From: Amorphochlora amoebiformis | Lineage: Eukaryota > Cercozoa > Chlorarachniophyceae | DNA: 64,000 nt | Direction: 5' to 3' | NCBI GenBank assembly: GCA_054601695.1 | Contig: BAAHQB010000120.1 | Location: 496,001 to 560,000 of the forward strand | Shown here: positions 1 to 64,000 of the stretch, piece after piece | Numbering within the stretch: position 1 is the stretch's first letter | Layout of the letters: every line of letters starts with the position of its first letter | Position numbers and translations under genes: made by a program | The notes under the pieces: generated by a model | Seen by the model: only the letters and a program-made list of their open reading frames with translations | What the model was told of the DNA's origin: nothing | The model's database searches: none

Positions 1-11418
<11,418 letters not shown>

Positions 11419-11439
11419 GTGTATGGATCTGTTCATGAA

Positions 11440-11467
11440 TCTAGTGAATGTACGTATGTAGAGGAAA

Positions 11468-11498
<31 letters not shown>

Positions 11499-11622
11499 AT
11501 ATAATATATATAATATATATATATATATATACCTATTATATGTATCTGTATGTAAGTATGTTATCCATGTATCTGTATTCGATTTGAATGTTGAATATGT
11601 CGGCATATGCACATGATATACA

Positions 11623-11672
<50 letters not shown>

Positions 11673-11749
11673 ATTATATGTATCTGTATGTAAGTATGTT
11701 ATCCATGTATGTATTCGATCTGAATGTTGAATATGTCGGGATATGTGCA

Positions 11750-11821
<72 letters not shown>

Positions 11822-11880
11822 CCTATTATATGTATCTGTATGTCGGTATATGCGCATGATCCTGCACGATCTTGAATATA
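11440..11880. repeat. Three-copy repeat of about 140 bp downstream of the lectin/WW gene
   Basis: The block starting cctattatatgtatctgtat and continuing through atgttgaatatgtcgg to gcatgatata occurs at about 11531, 11670 and (shortened) 11821, separated by (TA)n. It begins only about 20 bases after the stop codon, so it may be partly 3' UTR. Confidence 0.85.
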
Positions 11881-11889
11881 TCGCTAATG

Positions 11890-11945
11890 TTTTTTTATAA
11901 TGCCAGATGTAATAACTGGAATATTATATATATAATAATATTATA

Positions 11946-11987
<42 letters not shown>

Positions 11988-12686
11988 TTTAGTTGCCGCC
12001 TGGAGAAGATCTAGATGATGTCTAGTCTGTAGAATCTAGCACTAGACTTCAGAAGCAAACGGCCAAGTCAACACAAGCTCTAGAACCTGTCGATCAGATC
12101 TAAGTCTAGCCTACCAGAAGGTCTTCTCAAGACCAAGACTCTCCTATATATATACCAGATCCAATATCTTGTAGATGCAGTCTAGAGTAGATATAATTAA
12201 CTCCATTCGAATACTGGAACTATAAGCTAGCACAACTAACTACGAATGAGGGTTTTAAGCGTGAGTGGAGTAATGCAGATTTGTATCTAGAGCACGGTAT
12301 CGCCAAAGTTCTTGTCAGTTTGAAAAATTAAGAAGTAATTATCAATTTGTTTGACCCAATAACTGGAACATTCCTCATCCACTAGTTATACAAGTTATCT
12401 CTAGATCTCGGTTTATAGTATCAGCAAAATCTAGAAAATACACTATATCCAGTAGATGTATACACTAGATACAATCTCTAGCCTAGACTAGTCTAGCTAG
12501 ATCCTAGAGATCGAGTGTCTAGAATCTAGAGAATATAACAAATCTAGAGAAAATGTAGTCCTGACGTATTCCCTTGACTACCTCTAGTACCTGGACTAAG
12601 CTAGCGTAGATCCTCCACAAGATATCTCTTATTCTCTCATAAAGTAGCGAACTGCAGTAAGTTATCCGATTTCACCTGGTTCATCT

Positions 12687-12736
<50 letters not shown>

Positions 12737-12968
12737 AATTATATATATATATATATATTTTAAACATGAGATGTACACTCAAGTTAATATAGTGTATGAT
12801 CATGATATATCATGATATGATATATGTGGGATGCAATTATACGTACGTATACATAAAATAATATATATATATATATATTATATAAACTCTAATATATATA
12901 TATATATATATATATCATAGTGACTACAGTATACATATATATATATATATATACACACACAAGCTATG

Positions 12969-12999
<31 letters not shown>

Positions 13000-13017
13000 C
13001 ATACATATGTATACTAG

Positions 13018-13049
<32 letters not shown>

Positions 13050-13446
13050 CATATATACATATATATATAACAATATATATATCATAACAGTCCAGTCAAT
13101 GATGTACCCAGAATAATAATACATTACACCGATTATGGCAGATAGTCGATTCTGAATCTGTCTTGCAGATCTAAATCTACGTCTAGACGTGGCCCAACCG
13201 CCTGGGGTCTTGTCTTGAGGCTGATCGGCCTGAATGCAGTAATGACGAAAACTGTATATCTAGTTTGTGGTCTAGTACACTGTATCATACTAGACATATG
13301 TATCTAGTAGACATATATATATATATATTTAGTATACTAGTATCTTTATATATTTATTTATATTATATATATATCTATATGTATATATATATATATATAT
13401 GTAGAAATATATAAATGTATTTATATTTACACATATGATATGTGTA

Positions 13447-13480
<34 letters not shown>

Positions 13481-14780
13481 TAGTATATATATTCAGCATA
13501 CTAGTCATAGTATATATCACAGTGACTATGAAGCTATGTGAGTACGTGGCATGGGCACATGTACTCTGATGTACATGTACACGTACCGCGCTCGATGGTA
13601 ATTAATCAAGCTACTCTCGACAGCTAGCGGTATGCGGCAATCATAGAGATCTCGAGTCAGGTAGGTATCATAAACTCTAGAAACTATATATATATGTATA
13701 TGTATATATGAAATCATCCTATATAATGTGACCAGTGTATAGTATCATCGGATATATAGTATTATATCGAATGATTGATGATTGAAATAGCGTCTCTAGC
13801 CAATAATACGATTGGTGATTCGGTGCCGCTGACTAGGCTGGACTAGCTCAACTAGTCAACATCTAGACATATAGAGAGTAGCAGCTTCTATCTAGAGCTT
13901 GCAAAGATATAATTATATACTATGGTGCCTACATGATCATAGTATGATACTATACCTATACATATACATACACACACACACATATATATATATATAATGA
14001 TATAGTTATATTTAAATATACATTATACGTAATATATCTAGTTTATATATACTATGATATATAGTACATTATATACTACAGTGTATAGTAGTATATATAT
14101 GTTAAGTTTAAGATATGAAATGTGATAATACTATCTAGACTATGACTAGTATGATCTAAGTCTAGACTAGTATCAGTACTGCGATGATATACTTACAATA
14201 GGTAAATATACTCTAGCTTTCTAGCTATGCAATATCGTCTTGTATCTAGAGAAAATATATTATGTAATATGTATCATACCAGATACAAACTAGATAAAAT
14301 CTGACTCATAATCTGAGTATATGTCTAGTATATATATATATATATATGTCTAGATATAAATATATATATATATATATCTAGATATATATATATGTGTGTA
14401 CTCCTACTAGTAGTATAGTCTAGATAGTACTATATATATATATATATTAGATATATCTAGTATATATATATATATACATACATATAAATATTATTAAATA
14501 TATATGTATATATATGTATATATATCATGGTAGCATTTAATTATCTGATTATACTGGATATATATATTTTACTACATGCACTATATATATATATATATAT
14601 ATATATATTTTATGTGTATAATATTTATATATATATACATAGCCCAGATGGTACGTACCATATGATATATTAAATTATAATTGAGACATTTATATAGTGT
14701 GATGAAGTTATGAATCTCTCTAGTCTCTTAAAAAACTTCATCTGAGTCGTATAGTTACTCGATCTGAATTTATATGCACT
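11890..14780. other. CTAG-rich, AT-rich intergenic DNA without a supportable gene
   Basis: Spacer between two gene 3' ends (lectin/WW gene + and Cys-rich gene -). No convincing exon was found on either strand. The tetranucleotide CTAG is strikingly frequent: about 25 occurrences by eye in 12001-12600, where roughly 2-3 are expected. It appears as tctaga, actagt, gctagc and cctagg variants. (TA)n tracts are interspersed. Confidence 0.75.
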
Positions 14781-14953
14781 CCAACCTTTGAATTGTAGAT
14801 CGCTTCTGCATGTGTACAAGCATCTCTGTCGACGTCACGCAACAATTCAACCGAAGACATCTTGTTTGCATGGGATCGAACTCAAACATAAGTTCAATTC
14901 ACTTCGTTGATACTAGTTTCCTATCAATTACAATTAAGTGCGAACTTTGGAAC

Positions 14954-15414
14954 TCACTTCATGCCCTGGGGTACCATGGGCCACTGTCCGCCAGTTGTCG
15001 GGTTGTTCTTGATCTCATAATTGGTCTGAGTAGGTCAAAAATCATTTATCCATGCACGAAGGAACACATTTAGGCCCACCTGTGTCTGAATGCAGGAAAG
15101 GACGATGCAGAAAACTAGGTCTGCGAGGAATCGCAGGGCATTCGCAGTCCCTTCGTCACAGAAGCATTGGGCACAGCAAGCGAGGATCTGCAGGATGTTG
15201 CTGCAGCAAATAATGTACTGATCACAGGGATCGGGCTTGATTTGTCTGTAACACACATACACACAAACGCGCGCGAAAAAATGAGTGACATGAACGAAAC
15301 AAAAGGAAGACGTCAAGCTTACAAGGCTTGCATGACGAAGATACGATTCGACGAAGCTGCCATTCCGGGGCAGCATAAAATCTCACAGCACAGACAGAAC
15401 TTTGGTAGCTCCAT
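14954..15414 (-). CDS. Small cysteine-rich conserved protist protein, 109 aa
   Basis: Three exons: 15323-15414 (ATG at 15414), 15080-15245, 14954-15025 (stop TGA). Both introns (77 and 54 bp) are GT-AG and (TA)-free, and phases agree. The protein opens MELPKFCLCCEILCCPGMAA. It then has the signature PDPCDQYIICCSNILQILAC, a hydrophobic stretch ending FCIVLSCIQTQ, and a short polar C-terminus ending PMVPQGMK. Fourteen of 109 residues are Cys. I recall this layout (CLCCE..CCPG..., then PDPCD, then a second Cys-rich amphipathic region) from an uncharacterised family in algae and oomycetes, but cannot name it. The stop follows ATGAAG directly. AA|gtgagt there could instead be a donor leading to a further exon near 14796, so the C-terminus is slightly uncertain. 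Confidence 0.78.
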
Positions 15415-15587
15415 TTGACAGCAAGGGAAGACCCCTAAGCAGCATACGTACTTGCCGTTGTCGCCCAAGATTTCTGACCTTAGTATTCAAGCCATGATGA
15501 ATCAAACCCTTCCGCCGTGGAATACAAATTAAGATCCCGGGTGTGGCAACCCAAAATTTTGGCTTTTATTTACAATAATATCAGTTA

Positions 15588-16427
15588 TTGGATATCGATA
15601 CCTCTGCATGTAGATTGCGCAAGGGCAACAGACGCACGCGAAGCAGCAATAGGAAGGATCGTTACATGGGGCGTTCAGCATTGCTGGAATGGCGACATAT
15701 TAGTACACTGTTGAAGCAGGATTCTAGGGGATCAGCGCATACTAGCATTCAAGAATGTGCTAGTTCTTACAAGTCTGCCACGTATTGGGAGCATCCTCCT
15801 GTTCTTGGAGGGGATGAGGCATCTGAGAGGCAGCGAGGTCACAGATCAAAACTCGACCCCGAATTCAATTGGAATTTCGAGAATATCGTGAGTTCGGAGA
15901 ACTATATGGAACGAGAAATTCATTGGGAGGCCCTTCCCAAGCCGAAGGTAGCCACCTTGGTGCGAAGATTCCTGTGCTTGGATGTTGATTCAGGAAATGA
16001 TCCAAACTTCCCCGGTAATCCGCGAATACCCGTGAATCATGATTCTCCCGGTAATCTCATCCCAAAATGCCGGGGTCCCCGGGGATTCGACCCATCATAT
16101 GCGGGAAGCCAGACGCGTTTGCAAGGAGAGGTGTTTGGCCCGATATTGCACGGCTATCACAATATTGGGGTTCATTTTGGGCACGCGAATAGGATTACTA
16201 GGTCGCATCTGATCGTTTGTGAGAGTCTTCGGCCTTAGCTTCAAAAAAGTAAGAATTTTACTGCCTCAGACGGCGAAAGGCTTCAAGGTGCGCGAAGAAG
16301 TGCTCAGTATTTGCCAGTTTATGACTACGCGGAGACGCGAGTGCCCAACAAGCTGTCTCCAAGGGCCCTCGAGCTAGCTCCCATTGTTGCGATGTTTTCC
16401 ACAGACGCAAGATGGGTCACCCCTTAA
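15588..16427 (+). CDS. Possible gene or degraded gene, unrecognised
   Basis: A TA-free, GC-richer stretch with an open frame from 15588 to 16238. It lacks an ATG at its start and may belong to a spliced exon. Readable segments include LEWRHISTLLKQ, REIHWEALPKPK and EVFGPILHGYHNIGVHFGHA. After the stop at 16236-16238 a different frame gives FGLSFKK before a good donor (aaaaaa|gtaaga). A GT-AG intron 16246-16307 then leads to YLPVYDYAETRVPNKLSPRA and a stop at 16425-16427. Joining the two halves needs a one-base frame change near 16205 or an implausible 22-base intron. It may therefore be a pseudogene or a partly mis-read exon set. It ends only about 30 bases before the next ORF. Confidence 0.3.
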
Positions 16428-16456
16428 TAGAAATGCGTTAATTTTTGTTGTGTATT

Positions 16457-30070
<13,614 letters not shown>

Positions 30071-31888
30071 TCCGATATGTACTATTAAATAGAATCATTG
30101 ATGAAGTTGATGGGAAATTGTGGCACACACACACACATGTGACATGTCTATCTAGATGTACACATGACTAGTGGCTTAAATATTACCCTAGATATTATAA
30201 GGATTATCTTACTGATAACTCACATCACGTACATACTCGAGAGCTGCGTGAGCTATCCGGTATGTACTAAATGTAAGCCATAACAGTCGCGGAACAGCAA
30301 ATCAACGTTTTTTTTGTACATGCGTTGTATCATTGTGACAAAAGATACCGAGACACACGTGCACATGTAGATTTATTGTGCATTATTGTGAATCTAGGTG
30401 AATCTCCAACACACCCACCCAATGTGAACACCCATGTGAACACACTGTGAAGGATGGAAACATTTTGAAACATATTACCAGAGTACATATCACTAGTAGT
30501 AGTCGTAAGGTACGTAAGTGAAGAGGTACGTACGTAGTATGTATGTTGTTATGTTTATGCGTATGTTGTCAAGTGACACATACGTATGTTATCATCAAAT
30601 ATAGTAGGTACGCATGTGCGTATGTTACCAGGTTAGTACGCATGTAGATAAGTTTGATACGTATGTAGATAAGTTTGATACGTATGACGTTAAGTATTCA
30701 ATTGAGTGTATTAAATGTCGCATATATCATCATAGTATATAAGTACGTATAAAGTGGACTACAGCATTGTTTTATAGTTTGTTGGTGTTATTTCAAAGTC
30801 GAGAAAGAGCAGTGACTTTAGCAAAGTCTATGATCACAATGATCTAGATATCCTTATTGTGAATCTACACTAGTAAGCTGAATGTCATTCTACTAGCTCT
30901 AGTATCTGGAGTGTCTAGTATCTAGAGAATTTATGTTAGTACTGGTAGTATGACGGGATTTATTTGATGTAGATGTTATTCTAGATCTACTAGATCTAGT
31001 TCAATTGAAATTATTATTACTACTAGTACTAGCTATAGTTTAGATATTCTCTGGATTCTAGACTCTGATTCCGATAGGCTAGATTCTCAAGTCCGGATAG
31101 CGTCAAGTTTTCGTTCTGTTCCTATAGGCGGATCTTGAGATAGGCTGAGGGCTTTTTGAACTTTCTAAGTTAAATTTAATTTCCGCTTGTGCGAATGCAT
31201 GATGCATCTATTACAGCTACTAGACAAACATAGAGAGAGAGAGAGATAGACTAGATAGAAGACAAACATAGAGAGAGAGAGAGATTGAAGACAAACATAG
31301 AGAGAGAGAAGAGAGATACGAGAGCTGGAGCAACATGAAGAGAGAGAGATATACGAGAGCTGGACAAACATAGAGGGAGAGAGATATGAGAGCTAGACAA
31401 ACGTAAGAGATACAGATACGAGAGCTAGACAAACATAGAGAGAGATATATAGGAGAGCTAGAGAAACATAGAGAGAGAGAGAAGAGAGAGACGAGAAGTA
31501 GGTAGGTAGGTAGATCTAAGATCTACTAGATCTACTAGATCTACTAGATCTACTGGATCTACTAGATCTACTAGATCTACTAGATCTAGACAAGCTGGAT
31601 CTTCCAAGAAATAAGGTACTATAGCTAGGTTAGTACAGGCTGACTGACTGCATCTAGTGTACCTTGTTTATAGAATCTAGAAATTCTAGAAAATCTAGAA
31701 AATCAGAAAATCGAAAGAGAAGTTGTTGAGTGGACGATCTAGACGAGAGTAAGTAGACGATCATACTTGCTTCATTTCACTCACAATCGGACCTGTACCA
31801 GCTGTGCTCATTGCGTTTGGTGCAGCTTTTTCCTATAATACAATTTACGATTACGTATATACGTCTATGTGAAAAGTTATGAGTGTAC

Positions 31889-31957
<69 letters not shown>

Positions 31958-32042
31958 CATATATAATATATGTGTGTCTCTATATACACACACATATATT
32001 AGACAAATATGCATTGACGTACATATGTATCTAAAAATAACA

Positions 32043-32101
<59 letters not shown>

Positions 32102-32130
32102 TATAAATGTATATAAATATATACATATAT

Positions 32131-32181
<51 letters not shown>

Positions 32182-32500
32182 CGCATAACATAACATGCAC
32201 ATACAGTTGCATGATGTATTGTGAGCACACATTTACATATACACATACATATACATTAAGTGAGCGACGTACACATATACATATACATTGAGTGACCGAT
32301 ATGTCCTTCTCTTCCAAGTGGACATGAGCAGTACCACCTCCCTCTCCAGGTACGTACCTATCCACCAAAACACGTCACCCGTCAAAACACCAGGACATCA
32401 CTCATCAAATACCCAAACCCTCCTCTCTTTCCCCCCTCTTCACTCTCACCGCCCTCAACCCAAATTCTGACATTAATTCCAGTGTAAACCCTTATACTCC
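30071..32500. other. Intergenic spacer, CTAG-rich, with minisatellites
   Basis: No supportable gene. 30100-30800 is rich in tacgtatgt-type words. 30840-31100 and 31500-31760 are CTAG-dense, including about ten tandem agatctactagatctact-like units at 31510-31590. 31210-31500 holds a minisatellite of gagctagacaaacatagaga-like units. 31890-32180 is mostly (TA)n. It separates two convergent gene 3' ends. Confidence 0.75.
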
Positions 32501-32770
32501 TTACACGTTGACTCTATTTTGACAAATCTAACCTCAGCTATTTTTGACAAATCTAACCTTAGCTAACCCTTTTACGAAGCTAAAGAGTAAACCTAACTTT
32601 GACTTTAATAACCCTACCTTTATCCTAACCCTACATACACTCGAGTCTAACCCTAGCTTGATCTTAACCCTACATACACTTGAGTCTAACCCTAGCTTGA
32701 TCTAAAATCAACATACAGTTGACTAAACGGGGAGACTGAATCTAACCCCAGGTAACCGAACTACTAACGC
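32500..32770. repeat. Degenerate repeat with CCCTAAC-like words
   Basis: Words such as cctaaccctac and ctaaccctagc recur about seven times in 250 bases, within a roughly 40-base degenerate unit (acatacac.tgagtctaaccctagcttgatct). This resembles weathered interstitial telomere-type or simple minisatellite DNA. Confidence 0.5.
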
Positions 32771-32774
32771 TACC

Positions 32775-33255
32775 TTTTTTTCCTTCTCTCCTCTCTTTCT
32801 CTTCTCTCTTCTCTTCCCTCTTTCTCTTCTCTCTTACTCTCCTCTCTTTCTTCTCCCTTTCTCTTCTCTCTTTCTCTTCTCTCTTTCTCTGCTCTCTTTC
32901 TCTTCTCTCTTTCTCTTCTCTCTTTCTCTCCTCTCTTTCTCTTTTCTCTTTCTCTTTTCTCTTTCTCTCCTCTCTTTCTCTGCTCTCTTTCTCTCCTCTC
33001 TTTCTCTTCTCTCTTTCTCTCCTCTCTTTCTCTTCTCTCTTTCTCTGCTCTCTTTCTCTTCTCTCTTTCTCTCCTCTCTTTATCTTCTCCCTTTCTCTTC
33101 TTTCTTTCTCTTATATCTTCTCTTTCTCTCTTTCTCTTCTCTCTTTCTCTTATATCTTCTCTTTCTCTCTTTCTCTTCTCTCTTTCTCTTCCCTCTCTTT
33201 TTCTTCTCTTTTTCTCATATATCTTCTCTTTTTCTCATATATCTTCTCTTTCTCT
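32775..33255. repeat. CT-rich tract (ctttctcttctct)n
   Basis: About 480 bases of pyrimidine-only sequence on the + strand, ending right at the stop codon of the downstream minus-strand gene (33260-33262). In that gene's transcript it would be a purine-rich start of the 3' UTR. Confidence 0.9.
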
Positions 33256-33259
33256 CTCG

Positions 33260-35357
<2,098 letters not shown>

Positions 35358-35678
35358 GACGAAGATATACCTGGAATCAGGTTTGGAGTGAGGATATATG
35401 GATATGTGAAATATATCGAGTGTAGCATCTGGCGATATCGGACAAAAATTACCAGATGAGCAAAAACCAAAGAGGAAGTAAGACTGATCGACAAGAATGT
35501 GCCCAGAACGGAACGGAACAGATCGCGTGCACGGCCATGATGCCGTAGTTCTGGAGTTGTGTGTCCACCAGATGGAAGCAGCCCTAACCCCGGGATTGGA
35601 TGGGATTTCCTCTGGATCCCGGTTTTTTACAAGTAATTCTTTCCGACCAAAATGGATCTGTGCTCCTGGAAAAAATAA
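35358..35678. promoter_or_regulatory. Putative bidirectional promoter between head-to-head genes
   Basis: The minus-strand membrane-protein ATG (35357) and the plus-strand nucleosidase ATG (35679) are 321 bases apart and divergent. The spacer is GC-richer than its surroundings and free of (TA)n. No TATA box or named motif is claimed. If the 35453-35583 exon belongs to the minus gene, the shared spacer shrinks to about 100 bases. Confidence 0.4.
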
Positions 35679-43389
<7,711 letters not shown>

Positions 43390-43592
43390 GGTTATTGAAT
43401 GATACTACGGTATACAACACTTTACAAAGAACTACTACTTCAACTACGGCTGGATTTTAAACTTTACATATAATTACTATTACTATCATGCCACTTCAAT
43501 GATCCACTACATATGCATCAATACTATGATATATACTTTATGTACTCACCGGGCTTGTAATTGTAAAACGTAATTCAATGATATGTATATAT

Positions 43593-43630
<38 letters not shown>

Positions 43631-44506
43631 AATATCCAGTGCGAGCCTGAGGCCCGCGCCGCGTATACGTCGGCAAAAACTAGATAATCTAAAATAATTA
43701 GTACAAGTTGTGTAAACTAAACCATATCATCTAGATCATCGGTGGACCGCGCTGTGTACTGATATATCGATCTGGCGAGTATATCTAGTATATATCGGAT
43801 GTCAGATCTGTCGACATCCATTGGCTAGATCATATCCATGATCAATCATTAATTGGCCAACCCTAGTCTAGCTAGTCTTGTACTACTACTAGCTAGCTTA
43901 CAGTACTAACGTTACCTAGGTTACTACTAACGTTGCTAAGTTAGCTAGACGTACATACATGTGTGATCATCGTATTCTTTACTAGTACCGAGTATTTTTT
44001 ACTACTATCTACTAGTATTACTAGTATTAGTCTAGTGATATGGTCTGACTCTAGGTTAATATTCAGGCTAGACACCAGAGATATCCTAGATATCAGTCGA
44101 TTCAATACCATTCTAGCAATAAGATTTGGTGATCAATATCAAACCGTACACAACAGTAAATTAATCTAGTTAATTGCCACAGGCAGAAGTAGCGAACAGT
44201 CTAGTAACTTGAGTACTCAAGTCTATTCTGGATCTAGTATATACTAGATCTAGCCTTGTAGCGTGCGTTTGAGACGCCAAGTCGTGCCAATCTAATTGGA
44301 TAAAACACTAGATGAATGTTGGACGGGCTTGTGGACATACATTTTGAATTATGCTGCAGAGTCTATGTCCCTCCTTGATGGTTTTTTTTTTCGTACTTGA
44401 TCCGCAGTGTAGCCTGAATACGTATGAAGACAATAACATTGTTAAAACTGGTCATACATCCGTGGGCCCCAAATTACCAAGTGTTTGAATGACGGGCTTG
44501 ACTATA
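43390..44506. other. CTAG-rich spacer between convergent genes
   Basis: No gene supported. 43680-44300 is dense in CTAG (for example ctagtctagctag, actactagctag, tactagtattactag). A short GC-rich patch at 43638-43675 has no exon I can defend. 44300-44500 is unique sequence and may be the 3' UTR of the minus-strand PAN gene. Confidence 0.7.
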
Positions 44507-61467
<16,961 letters not shown>

Positions 61468-62100
61468 GTCCGATGGCTCTATCATCTAAATCATCTAGTC
61501 ATGGGACTCATGAGTCATGGCAGTATACCTACATCAGACAGAGTCTAGAGAATAGGTGGCCATGGGTGCTGACGTTCAGCACAGCACTTGATACCTCTTG
61601 ATCGAAAAGGTTAGATCATCTTGAAGCTTAATACTAGAATTACTAGCTTGATTGCCATGAATCATGGACTCTATCATGAGCTGACAACCTCTAGAACCTA
61701 GACAACGTGTAGAATGTTACTTTGAGTATACAAGATATATATCTAGTATATATATATATATATATATTGTGAATAGTGTTTTTAAAATTATTCTAGAATT
61801 TCGAATTATTCGGAATAATGCTATTCGAATAATTCTATGAATTATTCGAATTCAATTTTCTCAAACTCATTATTCTATTTCATTATTCGAATAATGATTT
61901 CTTAGTAGAATTATTCGTAATTATTCGAATAATTTTCGAATTATATTAATATTCGACATTATTCAGAATTATTCGAATAATTCTATTAACTTTCGAATAA
62001 TGATTATTCTATAGAATAATCATTATTCTATAGAATAATCATTATTCTGTAGAATAATCATTATTCTATTAGTAGAAAATTACTAGAAATGATAGCATTA
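61468..62100. other. CTAG-rich then palindromic AT-rich spacer
   Basis: Directly after the carboxypeptidase stop, 61468-61800 carries frequent CTAG. 61790-62060 is built from attattcgaataattc-like inverted words, ending in about four tandem copies of tagaataatcattattct, a perfect hairpin-forming unit. No gene. Confidence 0.85.
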
Positions 62101-62407
62101 GGTAAAATTGTTTCACTACAACCAAAAAAGAATAAAAGTCGGCTGGTGTGGGGTTACAAATTTACAATTCGTTTTGATGATTTCGCCTAATATATACATA
62201 TCGGACTGGGTGGGCGCCTCTGGGCGGCGGTGGGTCCCTCGGAATCCAGCTACGGGTATCACAGAAACCCCGGAACCCATAACCTTCAAGAATTCGTCGG
62301 CTTCTAGTGACATTTGACAATTCCAAGTGACAGTTGTTAGCGTTCCGTAGATTCCGACAGGACTTCACTGCTGTGGTCTGACTCCCCGGAGTGACCGCCA
62401 CCAAAAC

Positions 62408-62692
62408 ATGGACATCGAGCCCGCCATTCCCCCCGACGCAATGCCTGCAGCGCGCGAGGCCCTTGATCAGGAAGGGGGGCAGGCATCAGGTGAGGAAGGG
62501 GGAGAGTCTCAGAATGCACCAGAGCTTCCAAACTTGCAGTCTTCAAGAATTTGCCTTTTCTTCCCGATACCGCTGCTAGATTGGGGGTTTGGGACTCTCT
62601 CTCTGACGTGGTGAGGACAGCAGCGAGCTCGATGGATATAGGTAACAGCCAATCTAAGGAAGACATGTCAGAGGAGAAAAGTGAAAGCGATG
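62408..62692 (+). CDS. First two exons of an unrecognised acidic protein (3' end not found)
   Basis: Exon 1 is 62408-62489 and starts MDIEPAIPPDAMPAAREALD. A 50-bp GT-AG intron follows (gtgagg...ttgcag), and exon 2 is 62540-62692. Exon 2 reads FKNLPFLPDTAARLGVWDSL, SDVVRTAASSMD, then an acidic tail SKEDMSEEKSESD, ending at a gtaaat donor in phase 1. The short intron is comparable with the 54-bp intron of the Cys-rich gene. Unspliced reading gives a 68-aa ORF ending at 62614. Later exons are not seen; the rest of the window is (TA)n, (CA)n and (GA)n. Function unknown. Confidence 0.5.
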
Positions 62693-62740
62693 GTAAATTT
62701 TATATGTATATTTTTGTGATGCAAATGTTCTCGTTTATCA

Positions 62741-62780
<40 letters not shown>

Positions 62781-62835
62781 TATATTTGTGTATGTAAATA
62801 TGTATTTATATAGAATCGTGTGTAATACTCATAAT

Positions 62836-62894
<59 letters not shown>

Positions 62895-63115
62895 TATATA
62901 TATGTTGAACAGTGCACATACATAAAATACACATATACACCCATAACGCACACACACACGCATATACATGTAGATATTATTTACACAAAATGAATGTTTG
63001 TGGCTACATTTTCACAGGTGTAATTTTCATAGGTGCAATATACATACGTGTACATGTAGTACACACATACACACATGTACATATATACATACATCATATA
63101 TATACACATACACAC

Positions 63116-63992
<877 letters not shown>

Positions 63993-64000
63993 AACGTACA

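Noticed and set aside
16060-16115. tRNA-like motif (gggattcgaccc next to inverted GC repeats)
   Set aside because: Only a T-arm-like word is present; no D-arm, anticodon arm or acceptor stem could be folded on either strand.
32324-32349. Short ATG exon (MSSTTSLS) with a good gtacgt donor on the plus strand
   Set aside because: No in-phase downstream plus-strand exon. The candidate continuation at 33263-33500 is better explained as minus-strand exons of the membrane-protein gene.
62116-62313. Minus-strand 65-aa ORF starting MSLEADEFLKVMGSG, divergent from the last gene
   Set aside because: Reads somewhat like protein, but has no recognisable motif, no splice support and an equally long ORF on the opposite strand. 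Not enough to call.

Overview
This is eukaryotic nuclear DNA. Genes are split into many small exons with GT-AG introns. Almost every intron carries long (TA)n tracts, together with (GA)n, (CA)n, (TTA)n and assorted minisatellites, so well under a quarter of the window is coding. The gene content (a Pro/Thr-rich 'PTPAPT' surface protein with a lectin-like module and a WW domain, PAN/apple modules, an eukaryotic MTA/SAH-nucleosidase-like enzyme, an S10 serine carboxypeptidase, and a small Cys-rich protist-type protein) suggests a unicellular alga or other protist, perhaps stramenopile- or alveolate-like. The lineage cannot be fixed from sequence alone.

I rebuilt the genes by hand. I joined exons whose flanks have GT/AG, whose reading phases agree and whose protein reads like a known family. 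All complete models come out as exact multiples of three.

Layout: (1) <1-11418, +, lectin-like/mucin/transmembrane/WW protein, 5' end outside the window; (2) 11419-14953, CTAG-rich spacer; (3) 14954-15414, -, small Cys-rich protein; (4) 15588-16427, +, uncertain gene or relic; (5) 16457-30070, +, 20-exon unrecognised basic protein with a recent tandem two-exon duplication; (6) 30071-33259, CTAG-rich spacer, then a CT-rich block; (7) 33260-35357, -, small membrane protein; (8) 35679-43389, +, membrane-anchored nucleosidase, head-to-head with the previous gene; (9) 43390-44506, CTAG-rich spacer; (10) 44507-49779, -, secreted two-PAN protein with a long Ala/Gly/Pro tail and a C2H2 zinc-finger remnant antisense in its second intron; (11) 49780-51912, upstream spacer; (12) 51913-61467, +, complete S10 carboxypeptidase; (13) 61468-62407, CTAG-rich and palindromic AT spacer; (14) 62408->64000, +, 5' exons of an unrecognised gene, then (GA)n to the window end.

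The genes share no obvious pathway, but three of them (lectin/WW receptor, PAN protein, carboxypeptidase) look destined for the secretory route or cell surface. The most unusual genome-scale signals are the (TA)n load of the introns, often abutting splice sites that lack a pyrimidine tract, and a CTAG tetranucleotide enrichment confined to spacers downstream of gene ends.
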